The notes: generated by a model from the sequence alone, not told the origin. A DNA stretch of 64,000 nt from Catellatospora sp. IY07-71 (GCF_018326265.1 NZ_AP023360.1:1-64000), one strand, 5' to 3'. Positions 16,895-25,594 are shown, counted from the stretch's first letter. Made by a program: numbers and translations.

Positions 16895-18034
16895 TCACGG
16901 CAGGAAGGCGGGTTCGTCGGCGTACCCCCGCCGTGCGGCCGGATGCTCGGCGACCAGCGCCGCGAACAGGTCGTCGACCGGGCACTCCAGCAGCGACGCA
17001 AGCGGGACCAGGGTGGTCGCGCCGTCGGCGTACGCGCCGAACAGCTCCCCCACCAGCCGCGCGGGCTGCCGCCGGGTCCGGGCCGCGGCCATCGCGGCCA
17101 ACAGTCTGTCCCGGCCCGGCGATCCCCGGTGGCAGCGGGCCGCGGTCCACCGGCTCAGCTCGCCCTGGCGGGCGGCGTCAACGAGGCCGAGTTCGCGCAG
17201 CCGGGCGGCCATCGCTCCGGCGGAGACGCCGAAGCCGCTCACCAGCTCGACGAAGCAGGCGTCGGTGACCTCGCCCCGCCCGGCCACCGCCACGATCTCG
17301 TCGTAGGGCATCAGGAACGCCGACGCGAACGCGTCGGCTCGCACCTCCCCGTCGGCCCGCTGGACGCCGGGAGCCAACTCCTGGTCGAGTAGGGGCTCGT
17401 CGGCGTCCCCTGCGAGCACGTGCCCGAGCGCGTGCGCGAGCGCGTAGCGCTGCCTGGTGAACCTGCTGGTCGTTCCGATCACCACCAGCCGGTGGCAGGC
17501 GGTCTGCCAGCACAGCGCGTCGGCGCCGCCGGGCAGCGGGGTCAGCACTACGTCCACCGCGAACGCGCGCTCGATCACGGTGGCCAGCGCGGCGGTGTTC
17601 GCACCGCGCAACCCGGGCTGGCCGGCCGCGGCGCGCACCGCATTGACGGCGCGTTCGGCCAGCTCACGACCGGCCGGGCCGGGCGGGCCGGACGGCGCGG
17701 CGGGCAGCGGGGCCAGGCGGGGGCGGCGGCCGAGCAGGCGCAGCGTCTCGTACGCCGAGGCGAACCGGTCCACCAGCGCGCGCACATCGTCGCCGGTGCC
17801 CGGCCCGTCGGGCGGCGCAACGGCCTCCCGCAGGCGGCCGGTGAGCAGCCAGTCGACGCTGACGTCCCCGGCGTCGGCGATGAGGGCCAGCTCCAGCGAG
17901 GTGAAGCGGCGCACCGCGTTGAGCGACTTGGACAGCTTGTCGGCGCTGATGCCGACCAGCTCGCTGAAGGCGGCCTGGCTGGGTGAGACCCGGACGATCA
18001 CCGAGCGGACCCGGTCGATGACGCCTTCATCCAT
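16895..18034 (-). CDS. XRE-HTH / ImmA-IrrE family protein lacking the catalytic glutamate
   Basis: The 379-residue protein has an N-terminal HTH (about 8-50, SQAAFSELVGISADKLSKSLNAVRR), a linker, and a COG2856 (ImmA/IrrE) domain with LAHALGHVLAGD and the downstream EVRADAFASAFLMPYDE. The zinc motif should read HExxH but here is H201-A202-L203-G204-H205: the general-base Glu is Ala (codon GCG, 17429-17431). The zinc ligands remain, so it may bind metal or act as a regulator without protease activity. TTGCGA-17-TACGGT lies 7 bases before the ATG, a clear leaderless promoter. It diverges from purC. Confidence 0.85.
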   Translation of the reverse strand: MDEGVIDRVRSVIVRVSPSQAAFSELVGISADKLSKSLNAVRRFTSLELALIADAGDVSVDWLLTGRLREAVAPPDGPGTGDDVRALVDRFASAYETLRLLGRRPRLAPLPAAPSGPPGPAGRELAERAVNAVRAAAGQPGLRGANTAALATVIERAFAVDVVLTPLPGGADALCWQTACHRLVVIGTTSRFTRQRYALAHALGHVLAGDADEPLLDQELAPGVQRADGEVRADAFASAFLMPYDEIVAVAGRGEVTDACFVELVSGFGVSAGAMAARLRELGLVDAARQGELSRWTAARCHRGSPGRDRLLAAMAAARTRRQPARLVGELFGAYADGATTLVPLASLLECPVDDLFAALVAEHPAARRGYADEPAFLP

Positions 18035-18041
18035 GGCTGTC

Positions 18042-18070
18042 ACCGTAACGAGGGGTCGCGATAATCGCAA
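18042..18070 (-). promoter_or_regulatory. Promoter of the ImmA/IrrE-like gene
   Basis: On the minus strand TTGCGA (18065-18070) and TACGGT (18042-18047) are 17 bases apart, a near-ideal sigma-70-class arrangement, and the ATG follows 7 bases later. Transcription would begin at or next to the start codon. Confidence 0.65.
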
Positions 18071-18130
18071 CGATGAGACGGATTCAGGCGGCCCGGAGGC
18101 GGCCGGTGGCGTTCCGGTAGCGTGATCGTC

Positions 18131-18964
18131 GTGGAGCTGCTGCACTCGGGCAAGGTCAGGGACGTCTACCGCGACGGCGCGGACATCATCCTGGTGGCGT
18201 CGGACCGACTGTCGATCTACGACGTGATCCTGCCGACGCCCATCCCGGACAAGGGCCGGGTGCTGACCCAGCTGTCGCTGTGGTGGTTCGAGCAGCTCCG
18301 GGACATCGTGCCCAACCACGTCATCTCGGCCGACGACGTGCCCGCCGAGTTCGCCGGGCGGGCGGTGCGCTGCCGGTCGCTGCGCATGGTGCCGGTCGAG
18401 TGCGTCGCGCGGGGTTACCTCACCGGCGGCGGGCTGAAGGAGTACCAGGCCGGCGGCTCGGTCTCCGGCATCACCCTGCCGCCCGGCCTGACCGAGGCGT
18501 CCCGCCTGGACGAGCCGCTGTTCACCCCGTCCACCAAGGCCCCGGTCGGCGAGAAGGACCTGCCGATGTCGTACGCCGAGGTGGCCGGCAAGGTCGGCGA
18601 GGACGTGGCGGCGCGGCTGCGCGAGATCACGCTCGCCGTGTACGCGCGCGGCCGCGACATCGCCGCCGAGCGCGGCATCATCCTCGCCGACACGAAGATC
18701 GAGCTGGGCTGGGCCGCCGACGGCACGCTGGTGCTGGGCGACGAGGTGCTCACCCCGGACTCCTCGCGCTTCTGGCCCGCCGACGGTTACGCGCCCGGCC
18801 GGGTGCAGCCGAGCTTCGACAAGCAGTTCGTGCGCGACTGGGCGGTCGGCATCGGCTGGGACAAGACCGCGCCCGGCCCCGAGGTGCCCGAGGACATCGT
18901 CGCCGCCACCCGGGCCCGCTACATCGAGGCGTACGAGCGGCTCACCGGCCTGGCGTGGTCCTGA
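18131..18964 (+). CDS. purC: SAICAR synthase (phosphoribosylaminoimidazole-succinocarboxamide synthase)
   Basis: Step of IMP synthesis joining CAIR and aspartate with [51 protein letters not shown], and [13 protein letters not shown] with [13 protein letters not shown] match the family. Length (277) is normal for the actinobacterial long form. GTG at 18131 is preferred because TAGCGT (18118-18123) ends 7 bases before it and homologues begin (M/V)[12 protein letters not shown]. The GTG at 18122 overlaps that -10 box. No other pur gene is in the window. Confidence 0.95.
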   Translation: MELLHSGKVRDVYRDGADIILVASDRLSIYDVILPTPIPDKGRVLTQLSLWWFEQLRDIVPNHVISADDVPAEFAGRAVRCRSLRMVPVECVARGYLTGGGLKEYQAGGSVSGITLPPGLTEASRLDEPLFTPSTKAPVGEKDLPMSYAEVAGKVGEDVAARLREITLAVYARGRDIAAERGIILADTKIELGWAADGTLVLGDEVLTPDSSRFWPADGYAPGRVQPSFDKQFVRDWAVGIGWDKTAPGPEVPEDIVAATRARYIEAYERLTGLAWS

Positions 18965-19011
18965 CCCGACGGTCGTTGCCGGGCCCGGCGCGACGGGGTT
19001 AACCTCGCGAC

Positions 19012-19200
19012 ATGGCCCGCGAAACGTACCTGGAGACCAGGCGGCGGCTCGGCCTGCCGGAGATCCCGCCGGAGCTGATGGCCGAGTTCCGTGCCCAGCT
19101 GGAGCTGGAGGAGCAGCGGCGTGGCGATCCGGAGTGGATCGCCGAGCAGGAGGCCAACTACGAGGCCGTCATGGCGCAGCTGCAGCGGAAGGCCCGGTGA
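19012..19200 (+). CDS. Small acidic/helical protein, antitoxin candidate
   Basis: The 62-residue protein is highly charged and predicted almost entirely helical (PPELMAEFRAQLELEEQRRGDPEW, EQEANYEAVMAQLQRKAR). It resembles no family I can name. It overlaps the following PIN-like gene by 4 bases (GTGA), and this small-helical-protein/PIN arrangement is typical of type II toxin-antitoxin modules. The antitoxin label is therefore inferred from context. No DNA-binding motif is obvious. Confidence 0.6.
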   Translation: MARETYLETRRRLGLPEIPPELMAEFRAQLELEEQRRGDPEWIAEQEANYEAVMAQLQRKAR

Positions 19201-19583
19201 GGCCGCGCGGGCGCGTCGTGGACACCGGCGCGATCCGGCGCTACGTGGCGGCCGACAGCATGACGGTGAGCGCCGCGCTGGCCGGGCTGGAGGACCGTGG
19301 CTACACCGCCCTCGTGCCCGCGCTGTGCCTGAGCGAGGCGTACTGGATGGCCGACCGGGCCGACGAGGCCATGCTGGATGTCTTCCGGACCCTGCCGCAG
19401 GTCGAGATCGTCGCGCTGGACCCGGGCGACGCCCCGGCCGTGGGCGGGCTGGCGCGGTTCCTGGGCACCCTCGGCATGGCGCACGCCTGCCTGCTCGCGG
19501 CGGTGCTGCGGGTGCCGCTGATGACCGCCGAACCTGCGCTGGCCGGGAAGATTCTCAGCGCCGATCTGATCCGGGAAGTGTGA
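19197..19583 (+). CDS. PIN-domain-like protein, toxin candidate (degenerate)
   Basis: The 128-residue protein opens with a PIN-type strand (RGRVVDTGAI, Asp9), has an acidic LSEAYW near 46, and ends with a helix-strand ACLLAAVLRVPLMTAEPALAG like the VapC C-terminus (A..A....pllTaD). The third acidic position normally found before this helix is not evident, and the last Asp is Glu, so RNase activity is uncertain. VapC toxins are Mg-dependent RNases. The GTG start overlaps the small helical gene. Confidence 0.55.
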   Translation: MRPRGRVVDTGAIRRYVAADSMTVSAALAGLEDRGYTALVPALCLSEAYWMADRADEAMLDVFRTLPQVEIVALDPGDAPAVGGLARFLGTLGMAHACLLAAVLRVPLMTAEPALAGKILSADLIREV

Positions 19584-19652
19584 ACCCGAACGGGTTTTCG
19601 CCTTTCATCCGATTTCTTCACATCCGCGCCATATCACACCGATCATGTATTC

Positions 19653-21053
19653 ATGCGTTCTGTGCTCGGCGTGTCGCTTCTGATGTCGTCCGTCCTGCTG
19701 GCCGGCCCGGCCGCAGCGGAGCCCCCGCCTGCCGTCGCGGCTCCGGAACCTTCCGTCGCGGCCCCCGTGCCTTCCACCGGGCCTCCCCCGCCTCCCCCCG
19801 CGGCTCCGGCGATGCCTTCTGCGGCGCCCTCGCCGGTGCCGCCCGCGGCGCCCGCCCTGCTCCCGCCACGAATCGTCTCGACCGACCCGGTGGACTGGAC
19901 CCCGCACGTCACCGACGGCCGGGTCTGGGCGATGGCCCTGCTCGGCGACACCGTGGTGGTCGGCGGCGAGTTCACCGCCACCACCGACGCGCTGCGCCAG
20001 GCACCCGCCCGGCGCCGCAACCTGATGGCCTTCCGGCTGTCCGACGGGCAGCTCACGCCGCTGGCGGTGGACCTGGACGGACCGGTTTACGCCCTGGCCG
20101 AGGCCCCGGACGGCAGCCTGCTCGTGGGCGGGGACTTCACCCTGGTCAACGGTCGCCAGCGGCGCTCACTGGCCCGGTTGGACCCGGCCACCGGGCGGCT
20201 CCACCGCAGCTTCTACGCGCCGGTCGACGGCGACGTCCGGACACTCGCGGTGCAGGGGTTCGACCTGTACGCCGGCGGTTTCTACCGCTCGGTGCACGGC
20301 GTGCCGCGGGCCGGGCTGGCCAGGCTCGACGCCATGTCGGGACAGCTCGACGAGGGCTTCGAACCGGGGCTCGCGCAGGGAGTCGACAACCGGCCGCGGG
20401 CCGAGGCGATGTCGCTGTCGCCGGACGGTTCACGGCTGGTCGTGATCGGCAACTTCACCCGGGTCCAGGGGCGGGAGCGGCACCAGCTCGCGGAGTTCGA
20501 CGTGACCGGGCCACGGGCCGTGGTCACCGGCTGGTCCACCGCCTTCTACGGCGCGGACCGGTGCGACTCCCGGTTCGACAGCTACGTACGCGGCATCGAC
20601 CACTCGCCCGACGGCGCGTACTTCGTCGTCGTCACCACCGGCCACGACTCCGGTCCGGATCTGCCGTGCACCACCGCGGCGCGGTTCGAGACGGCCGGTG
20701 CGGGCGAGCACACGCCGACCTGGATCAATCACACCGGCGGGCACTCGCTCTACGCCGTCGCCGCGACCGGATCGGCCGTCTACGTCGGCGGTCACCAGCT
20801 CTGGCAGGACAACACCTACGGGCACAAGACGATGGGGCCCGGCGCGGTCGAGCGCCCCGGCATCGCGGCGCTCGACCCGGCGACCGGCCGTGCGCTGGAC
20901 TGGAACCCGACCCGCAGCCGGGGCGAGGGCGTACGCGCCTTCATCGACTGCCCGCAGGGCCTGGTCGTCGGATCGGACACCGACGAACTGGCCCGGGAGT
21001 ACCACGCTCGCATCGGCCTGTTCCCCTATCCGCCCGGCACGGCAGCGCCCTGA
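19653..21053 (+). CDS. Secreted beta-propeller-like protein
   Basis: The 466-residue protein has a signal peptide (LLMSSVLLAGPAAAEP), a Pro/Ala-rich linker to about residue 70, and repeated blades with the pattern VWAMALLGDTVVVGGEFT, VYALAEAPDGSLLVGGDFT, VRTLAVQGFDLYAGGFY and LYAVAATGSAVYVGGHQL, each followed by LARLDPATG-like turns. This is the delta-60/Kelch-like pattern of cell-surface propellers. Two Cys pairs probably form disulfides. The ligand is unknown. It stands alone, with a bidirectional terminator downstream. Confidence 0.8.
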   Translation: MRSVLGVSLLMSSVLLAGPAAAEPPPAVAAPEPSVAAPVPSTGPPPPPPAAPAMPSAAPSPVPPAAPALLPPRIVSTDPVDWTPHVTDGRVWAMALLGDTVVVGGEFTATTDALRQAPARRRNLMAFRLSDGQLTPLAVDLDGPVYALAEAPDGSLLVGGDFTLVNGRQRRSLARLDPATGRLHRSFYAPVDGDVRTLAVQGFDLYAGGFYRSVHGVPRAGLARLDAMSGQLDEGFEPGLAQGVDNRPRAEAMSLSPDGSRLVVIGNFTRVQGRERHQLAEFDVTGPRAVVTGWSTAFYGADRCDSRFDSYVRGIDHSPDGAYFVVVTTGHDSGPDLPCTTAARFETAGAGEHTPTWINHTGGHSLYAVAATGSAVYVGGHQLWQDNTYGHKTMGPGAVERPGIAALDPATGRALDWNPTRSRGEGVRAFIDCPQGLVVGSDTDELAREYHARIGLFPYPPGTAAP

Positions 21054-21065
21054 CCGTCCCCTTGG

Positions 21066-21100
21066 TGACGGCGCCGGCCATCGCGTGGCCGGCACCGTCA
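21066..21100. terminator. Bidirectional terminator between convergent secreted-protein genes
   Basis: TGACGGCGCCGGCCA pairs with TGGCCGGCACCGTCA around a 5-nt loop with one mismatch. It lies 13 bases after the propeller stop and 8 bases from the stop of the convergent gene. A closely similar stem occurs at 22033-22073. Confidence 0.75.
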
Positions 21101-21107
21101 TCACACG

Positions 21108-21827
21108 TCACCGCCGTGCCGTCTGCTCCTCAAGCGCTTGCGGACGCGGCGTGTGCTTGCCGCTGTGGTAGGGCTTGGGCGACTTGCTCTGCGACGGGCA
21201 GGGCGACGCCGACGGAGACGTCGACGGAGAAGTCGACGGAGAAGTCGACGGAGAAGTCGACGGCGGCGGGGACGAAGGCGGCGGGGACGACGGCGGCGGG
21301 GACGACGGCGGCGGGGACGACGGCGGCGGGGACGACGGCGCGACGCCGCTGCCGCAGACGAACCAATGGCTGATCTCAGGCACGTTGCCGCCCATGTTCG
21401 GCGGCGACTGCATGTCTTCGACGACCACCGGGCCGGTGAAAGGCCCGTCGTAGGCGTTCGCGTCCGGGCCGCCCTTGACCAGGATGCCCGAGGCGGTGAA
21501 GCCTTCGTTGATCGTCACGTCGAGGGTCGTGCCGCCCGACACCACGCCGGTCCCGGCGGCGGTCGGCGGCGGCGGGTAGGCCGCGTCGCCCTCCCCGAAC
21601 AGCAGAGTTCCGGTGAATCCGGCCTCCTCGCACGTGGTGGGGTTGCCCGCGACGAAGCGCGGCTGCGGTGCCGGCTCGACGCGTGCCGCTCCAGTGGCGG
21701 CGGCCGTGGTGAAGCCGAAGCTGATCACGACCCCGACGGCCAGCGCGCCCACCGACGCGAGGGCGCCTGCCCGGAGGGCCGCGTACCGCGGCCCACGTTT
21801 GCCAGAGATCTCCACGAGATGCTCCAT
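21108..21827 (-). CDS. Secreted protein with Pro/Ser/Thr repeat tail
   Basis: The 239-residue protein has a membrane-spanning signal (about 25-48), a compact domain of about 110 residues with two Cys (C67 region NPTTCEEAG and WFVCGSG), and a tail of five SSPPP units and four TSPS units ending in a basic stretch. The tail looks like a wall-spanning linker, but no LPXTG is present. The function is unknown. The ATG has a GGAGG ribosome site. A palindrome lies upstream (21847-21866). The tail repeat is 15 bp and 12 bp periodic at DNA level, so copy number may vary between strains. Confidence 0.75.
   Translation of the reverse strand: MEHLVEISGKRGPRYAALRAGALASVGALAVGVVISFGFTTAAATGAARVEPAPQPRFVAGNPTTCEEAGFTGTLLFGEGDAAYPPPPTAAGTGVVSGGTTLDVTINEGFTASGILVKGGPDANAYDGPFTGPVVVEDMQSPPNMGGNVPEISHWFVCGSGVAPSSPPPSSPPPSSPPPSSPPPSSPPPSTSPSTSPSTSPSTSPSASPCPSQSKSPKPYHSGKHTPRPQALEEQTARR
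21206..21340. repeat. In-frame minisatellites encoding the Pro/Ser/Thr tail
   Basis: Two adjoining arrays lie inside the coding sequence. The first has about four copies of the 12-mer GTCGACGGAGAA, the second about five copies of the 15-mer GGCGGCGGGGACGAC. Unit lengths are multiples of three, so changes in copy number would alter only tail length. Confidence 0.85.
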
Positions 21828-22197
21828 GCATGCCTCCTGTCACTTTAAGTGGTCGTTTGGCCACTTTCCGTAACTATTGGTACGAGCGCCGAACAGCGCA
21901 ACCGCGACGCGCCCGGGTGTGGTCACTTTTCCGCATTCCGCGCCTGCCCCGCCGACGTCGAGGAGTGCTGCCGCGCGGCAGCCCCGGGCTGGCACGGTCG
22001 CCGAAGCGCAGGGCGACGTCCACGGAGAACAGGTGACGGCGCCGGCCCGCCGCTGCGGGGCCGGCGCCGTCACGATCGCGACGCTCCGGACCGGCCTCCT
22101 CCGATCCGGGCGGGTCCACCTGAACTCGGCGTCGCCCGGTCACCGGCCATGGCCGGGCGACGCTCAGCTGCCCGTCATCGAGGCACGATCTCCGCCG
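21828..22197. other. Intergenic interval between two secreted-protein genes
   Basis: No credible gene is present in these 370 bases. The right part has a strong terminator (22033-22073). The left part holds a short inverted repeat, AAGTGG-8-CCACTT (21847-21866), just upstream of the secreted-protein start at 21827, a possible operator. The rest is featureless GC-rich DNA. Confidence 0.6.
22033..22073 (-). terminator. Strong hairpin, perfect 16-bp stem
   Basis: GTGACGGCGCCGGCCC pairs perfectly with GGGCCGGCGCCGTCAC around a 9-nt loop. It lies 125 bases past the stop of the proline-rich secreted gene on the minus strand and shares its arm sequence with the hairpin at 21066-21100. Confidence 0.7.
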
Positions 22198-23199
22198 TCA
22201 CCAGGGAAACGCGTCCAGGATGTCGTCCCATACCGCGCCCAAAGCGGCCGCACTCTGCCAGCCCGCGGCCGGGCGGGGCGCGGCGGGACCCGGGTTCGCC
22301 GGGGGCTCGACCGGCTGGGGGCGGACGGGCCGGGACGGCGGCTCTTCCGACGGCGCGACCGGCGGCAGCGGCTCCGCCGAAGGCGCGACCGGCGGCTCGG
22401 GCGCGGCCGACGGGGCGACCGGCGGCTCGGGAGCCGCTGACGGCGCGATGGGGTCAGCGGACGGGTCCGGCGCGACGGGCGGCGCGAACGGGTCCACGGG
22501 CGGCTCCGGCGCGGCCGACGGGTCCACCGGCGGCACGATCGGGTCCGTGGGAGGCTCCGGCGCGGCGGAGGGATCCACCGGCGGTGCCGCCGAGGCGAAG
22601 GCGCCCGGCACCGGCGAGCCGGACGGGTCCGGCTCGGCTGGCGGCGCCGACGGGTCGGCGATCGGGGCTCCGGACGGGTCCGGGGCGGCCGACGGGTCCG
22701 GGGCGGGACCGCCCGCGCCCTCGGCCGGGCACGTCTGGGCCAGCGTGAACGACTCGGCGCTGCCGGACACTTCCGCCTTGGCGCCGGTCAGCGTCCAGCC
22801 CGCGGGCAGGGCGATCCAGGCCCGGCTGGTCTCGTCCAGCACGATCGAGCCGCCCTCGTCCGGGATGGACGCCGTGACCTCCCCGCCGTCCGGCACTGTG
22901 AACGTGGCCTGGACCGAGGTGAAGTCGCCGGTGACCATGTGGTCGCCGGGCAGGTCGAAGACCCATACGTCCTGGCCGGCCAGCGGACCCCCGCCGAAGC
23001 GCGGGCTGCAGTCGCGGGTGGCGAAGTCCGCCGCGGTGACCCCGAGGGTGTCCGCGGTGATGCTGATCGGGGCATTCGCCCAGGCCTTCGCGGGATGACC
23101 GGCACCGGCGGCCACCAGCGCGGCGCCTAGGACGAAGGCCGCCGCCCCGCAGGCGGTGAGGGCGCGGGACCAGGCGGTCTGGGACATGAGACGTCGCAT
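22198..23199 (-). CDS. Secreted protein with long Pro/Ala/Asp/Ser repeat region
   Basis: The 333-residue product has a signal peptide (ACGAAAFVLGAALVAAGAGHPAKAWA), a domain of about 125 residues beginning APISITADTLGVTAADFATRDCSP and ending FTLAQTC, with one possible Cys-Cys bond, and about 170 residues of repeats of the type APEPPVAPS/DPSAAPEPP. It resembles the neighbouring secreted protein at 21108-21827 in plan, not in sequence. ATG at 23199 is chosen since it precedes a basic N-region (MRRLMSQTAWSR) and follows a GGAGGTATGC ribosome site. The function is unknown. Confidence 0.75.
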   Translation of the reverse strand: MRRLMSQTAWSRALTACGAAAFVLGAALVAAGAGHPAKAWANAPISITADTLGVTAADFATRDCSPRFGGGPLAGQDVWVFDLPGDHMVTGDFTSVQATFTVPDGGEVTASIPDEGGSIVLDETSRAWIALPAGWTLTGAKAEVSGSAESFTLAQTCPAEGAGGPAPDPSAAPDPSGAPIADPSAPPAEPDPSGSPVPGAFASAAPPVDPSAAPEPPTDPIVPPVDPSAAPEPPVDPFAPPVAPDPSADPIAPSAAPEPPVAPSAAPEPPVAPSAEPLPPVAPSEEPPSRPVRPQPVEPPANPGPAAPRPAAGWQSAAALGAVWDDILDAFPW

Positions 23200-23292
23200 G
23201 CATACCTCCACTGAGCTTGACGCAGCCCAGTGACTACCCGGCGCTATAACCCCCAAACCGGACTAAACGGAAAAATTTGGAGAATTGGGAGA

Positions 23293-24318
23293 TCAGTGCA
23301 CTCCAGCGGCCCGCCCGGTGCTCTCGCGTACCACCAGCTCGGCCGCGGCGGGCACGGTCCGGCCGCCCGGCTCGTCGTCGAGCAGCAGCCGCATCGCCTG
23401 CGCCCCGATGTCGGACAGCGCCAGGCGCACCGTGGTGAGGCCCGGGGTGAGATCGGTGGCGACCGGCAGGTCGTCGAAGCCGGCCACCGACACCTGCTCC
23501 GGCACCGGCCGGCCCAGCTCGCGCAGCGCGGCCAGCGCACCGGCCGCCATCAGGTCGTTCAGCGCGAAGATCGCGGTCAGCCGCGGGTGCGCGCGCAGCA
23601 GCTCGTGCGCTGCCGCGCGGCCGCCCTCGCGGGTGAAGTCGGCGGGGGCCACGTACGGCCGGGCCACCACCGAGGTGAAGCCGGCGAGCCGCTGCGCGAC
23701 CGTGGCCAGCCCGGCCGGGCCGGTGATCACGCCGATCTCGCGGTGTCCCAGGGCGACCAGGTGCTCGGCGATCAGGCGGCCGCCGCCGTACTGGTCGGGC
23801 TCGACGGTGTCGATGCCGGTGCCGTGCGCGCCGATGGCGGCGACGCGCCCGCCGGAGTCGGTGAACGCCGCCACCTCCTCGGCGAACGGCTCGCCGACGA
23901 ACGCCGAACCGGCCAGCAGCACCGCCCGGGCCCGCTGCGCGCGCAGCCGGGCCAGGTAGTCGCGCTCCAGCGCCGGGTCGCGGAAGGTGTTGGCCACCAG
24001 CACCATCAGGTCGTGCTCGCGGGCCACGCCCATGGCCCCGGCCGCGATCGCGGCGAAGTACGGGTCGGCGATGTCGTGCACCAGCACCCCGACCACGGTG
24101 CTGCGCGAGCGGGCCAGCGACTGCGCCGGGGCGTGCGCGACGTAGCGCAGCTCGGCGGCGGCGGCGGTGACGCGCTCGGCGAGCGCCTCGGCGACCCTGC
24201 GTCCCCCGCTGCCGTGCAGCACCCGGGAGGCGGTCGCCAGCGAGACACCGGCCGCCGTGGCGACCTGCTGCAGCGTGACCGCGCTGCCGGGGGTTCTGGT
24301 TGACGAGGTTCGAGGCAT
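23293..24318 (-). CDS. LacI-family transcriptional regulator
   Basis: The 341-residue repressor has the N-terminal HTH and hinge (TLQQVATAAGVSLATASRVLHG, about 14-35) and a periplasmic-binding-protein-like effector domain (VVGVLVHDIADPYFAAIAAG, ...AIFALNDLMAAGALAALRELG..., VSVAGFDDLPVA). ATG at 24318 is chosen for the usual short arm before the HTH. It is divergent from the sugar operon at 24449, and the operator between them has the LacI-type core, so it most likely represses that operon and is released by a sugar-derived inducer. Confidence 0.93.
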   Translation of the reverse strand: MPRTSSTRTPGSAVTLQQVATAAGVSLATASRVLHGSGGRRVAEALAERVTAAAAELRYVAHAPAQSLARSRSTVVGVLVHDIADPYFAAIAAGAMGVAREHDLMVLVANTFRDPALERDYLARLRAQRARAVLLAGSAFVGEPFAEEVAAFTDSGGRVAAIGAHGTGIDTVEPDQYGGGRLIAEHLVALGHREIGVITGPAGLATVAQRLAGFTSVVARPYVAPADFTREGGRAAAHELLRAHPRLTAIFALNDLMAAGALAALRELGRPVPEQVSVAGFDDLPVATDLTPGLTTVRLALSDIGAQAMRLLLDDEPGGRTVPAAAELVVRESTGRAAGVH

Positions 24319-24343
24319 GGGCGTAGGGTACCGCCTCGACGGC

Positions 24344-24357
24344 GGAAAGCGCTTTCC
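24344..24357. promoter_or_regulatory. LacI-type operator
   Basis: GGAAAGCGCTTTCC is a perfect 14-bp palindrome with the central CG pair typical of LacI-family operators. It lies 26 bases before the repressor gene and 92 bases before the sugar operon, so it can control both. Confidence 0.85.
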
Positions 24358-24448
24358 ACCATCCACCCGATCCCCTCCCGACGGAACGCCCCCGTGCCGC
24401 CCTCACCGGCACGGCGGGCGTTTCGATCGCACCGAAGTGGAGTCAACA

Positions 24449-25594
24449 ATGGACCGCAGATCAGTCGGCATCGTCATGAACGGTGTCACCGGCCGGATGG
24501 GATACCGACAGCACCTGGTGCGGTCCATCCTCGCCATCCGCGAGCAGGGCGGGCTCACCCTCGCCGACGGCACCGTCGTCTGGCCCGAGCCGGTCCTCGT
24601 CGGCCGCAACGCCGCGAAGCTGGAGCAGCTCGCCGAGCAGCACGGTCTCACCCGGTACACCACCGACCTCGCCGCCGCGCTCGCCGACGAGAGCAACGAG
24701 ATCTACTTCGATGCCCAGGTGACCACGGCCCGGGTCGCGGCACTGCGCCAGGCCATCGCGGCCGGCAAGCACATCTACACCGAGAAGCCGACCGCCGAGA
24801 CGCTGGACGAGGCCGTCGCCCTGGCGAACGAGGCCAAGGCCGCCGGGATCAAGCACGGCGTGGTCGCCGACAAGCTCTACCTGCCCGGCCTGCTCAAGCT
24901 GCGCCGTCTGGTCGAGTCCGGCTTCTTCGGCCGCATCCTGTCGGTGCGCGTCGAGTTCGGCTACTGGGTGTTCGAGGGCGACTGGCAGGCCGCGCAGCGC
25001 CCGAGCTGGAACTACCGCACCGAGGACGGCGGCGGCATCATCCTCGACATGTTCCCGCACTGGCGTTACGTGCTGGACCACGTGATCGCGCCGGTGCGCT
25101 CGGTCTACGCGCAGGCCGCCACGCACATCCCGCAGCGCTGGGACGAGCAGGGCCGGGCGTACCCGGCGACCGCCGACGACGCCGCGTACGCCGTGCTGGA
25201 GCTGGAGGGCGGCATCATCGCCTCGGTGAACAGCTCCTGGACCACCCGCGTCGATCGCACCGAGCTGGTCACCTTCCACGTGGACGGCACCGAGGGCAGC
25301 GCCGTGGCCGGCCTGCGCAACTGCCGCGTGCAGCACCGCGCGTCCACCCCGAAGCCGGTGTGGAACCCGGACCTGCCGGTCAGCCACGACTTCCGCGACC
25401 AGTGGGCCGAGGTGCCGGAGAACGACGTGTACGACAACGGCTTCAAGCGGCAGTGGGAGGAGTTCCTGGCGCACGTGGTCGCCGACGCGCCGTACGGCCA
25501 CGACCTGTACGCGGGCGCCCGGGGCGTGCAGCTCGCCGAGCTCGGCCTGCAGTCGGCCCGTGAGGGCCGCAAGATCGTGGTCGGTGACCTGTGA
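24449..25594 (+). CDS. Gfo/Idh/MocA-family oxidoreductase
   Basis: The 381-residue NAD(P)-dependent dehydrogenase has an N-terminal Rossmann part (VGIVMNGVTGRMGYRQH, VLVGRNAAKLEQLAEQ), the family EKPTAET motif near residue 115, and a C-terminal (alpha/beta) substrate domain with RTEDGGGIILDMFPHWRYV in the catalytic His region. The G-rich turn NGVTGRMGYRQH differs from the usual GxGxxG and looks more like that of dihydrodipicolinate reductase, as seen in DUF993-linked members. Substrate unknown. It is first in an operon with GTGA overlap to the next gene. Confidence 0.9.
   Translation: MDRRSVGIVMNGVTGRMGYRQHLVRSILAIREQGGLTLADGTVVWPEPVLVGRNAAKLEQLAEQHGLTRYTTDLAAALADESNEIYFDAQVTTARVAALRQAIAAGKHIYTEKPTAETLDEAVALANEAKAAGIKHGVVADKLYLPGLLKLRRLVESGFFGRILSVRVEFGYWVFEGDWQAAQRPSWNYRTEDGGGIILDMFPHWRYVLDHVIAPVRSVYAQAATHIPQRWDEQGRAYPATADDAAYAVLELEGGIIASVNSSWTTRVDRTELVTFHVDGTEGSAVAGLRNCRVQHRASTPKPVWNPDLPVSHDFRDQWAEVPENDVYDNGFKRQWEEFLAHVVADAPYGHDLYAGARGVQLAELGLQSAREGRKIVVGDL

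Noticed and set aside
19583-19596. AACCCG-AA-CGGGTT followed by TT as a terminator of the PIN-like gene
   Set aside because: The stem is only about 4-6 bp with a loop too small to close, so it is not convincing.
21108-21827. Sortase-anchored wall protein
   Set aside because: The Pro/Ser/Thr tail suggests it, but there is no LPXTG or LAXTG motif followed by a hydrophobic segment.
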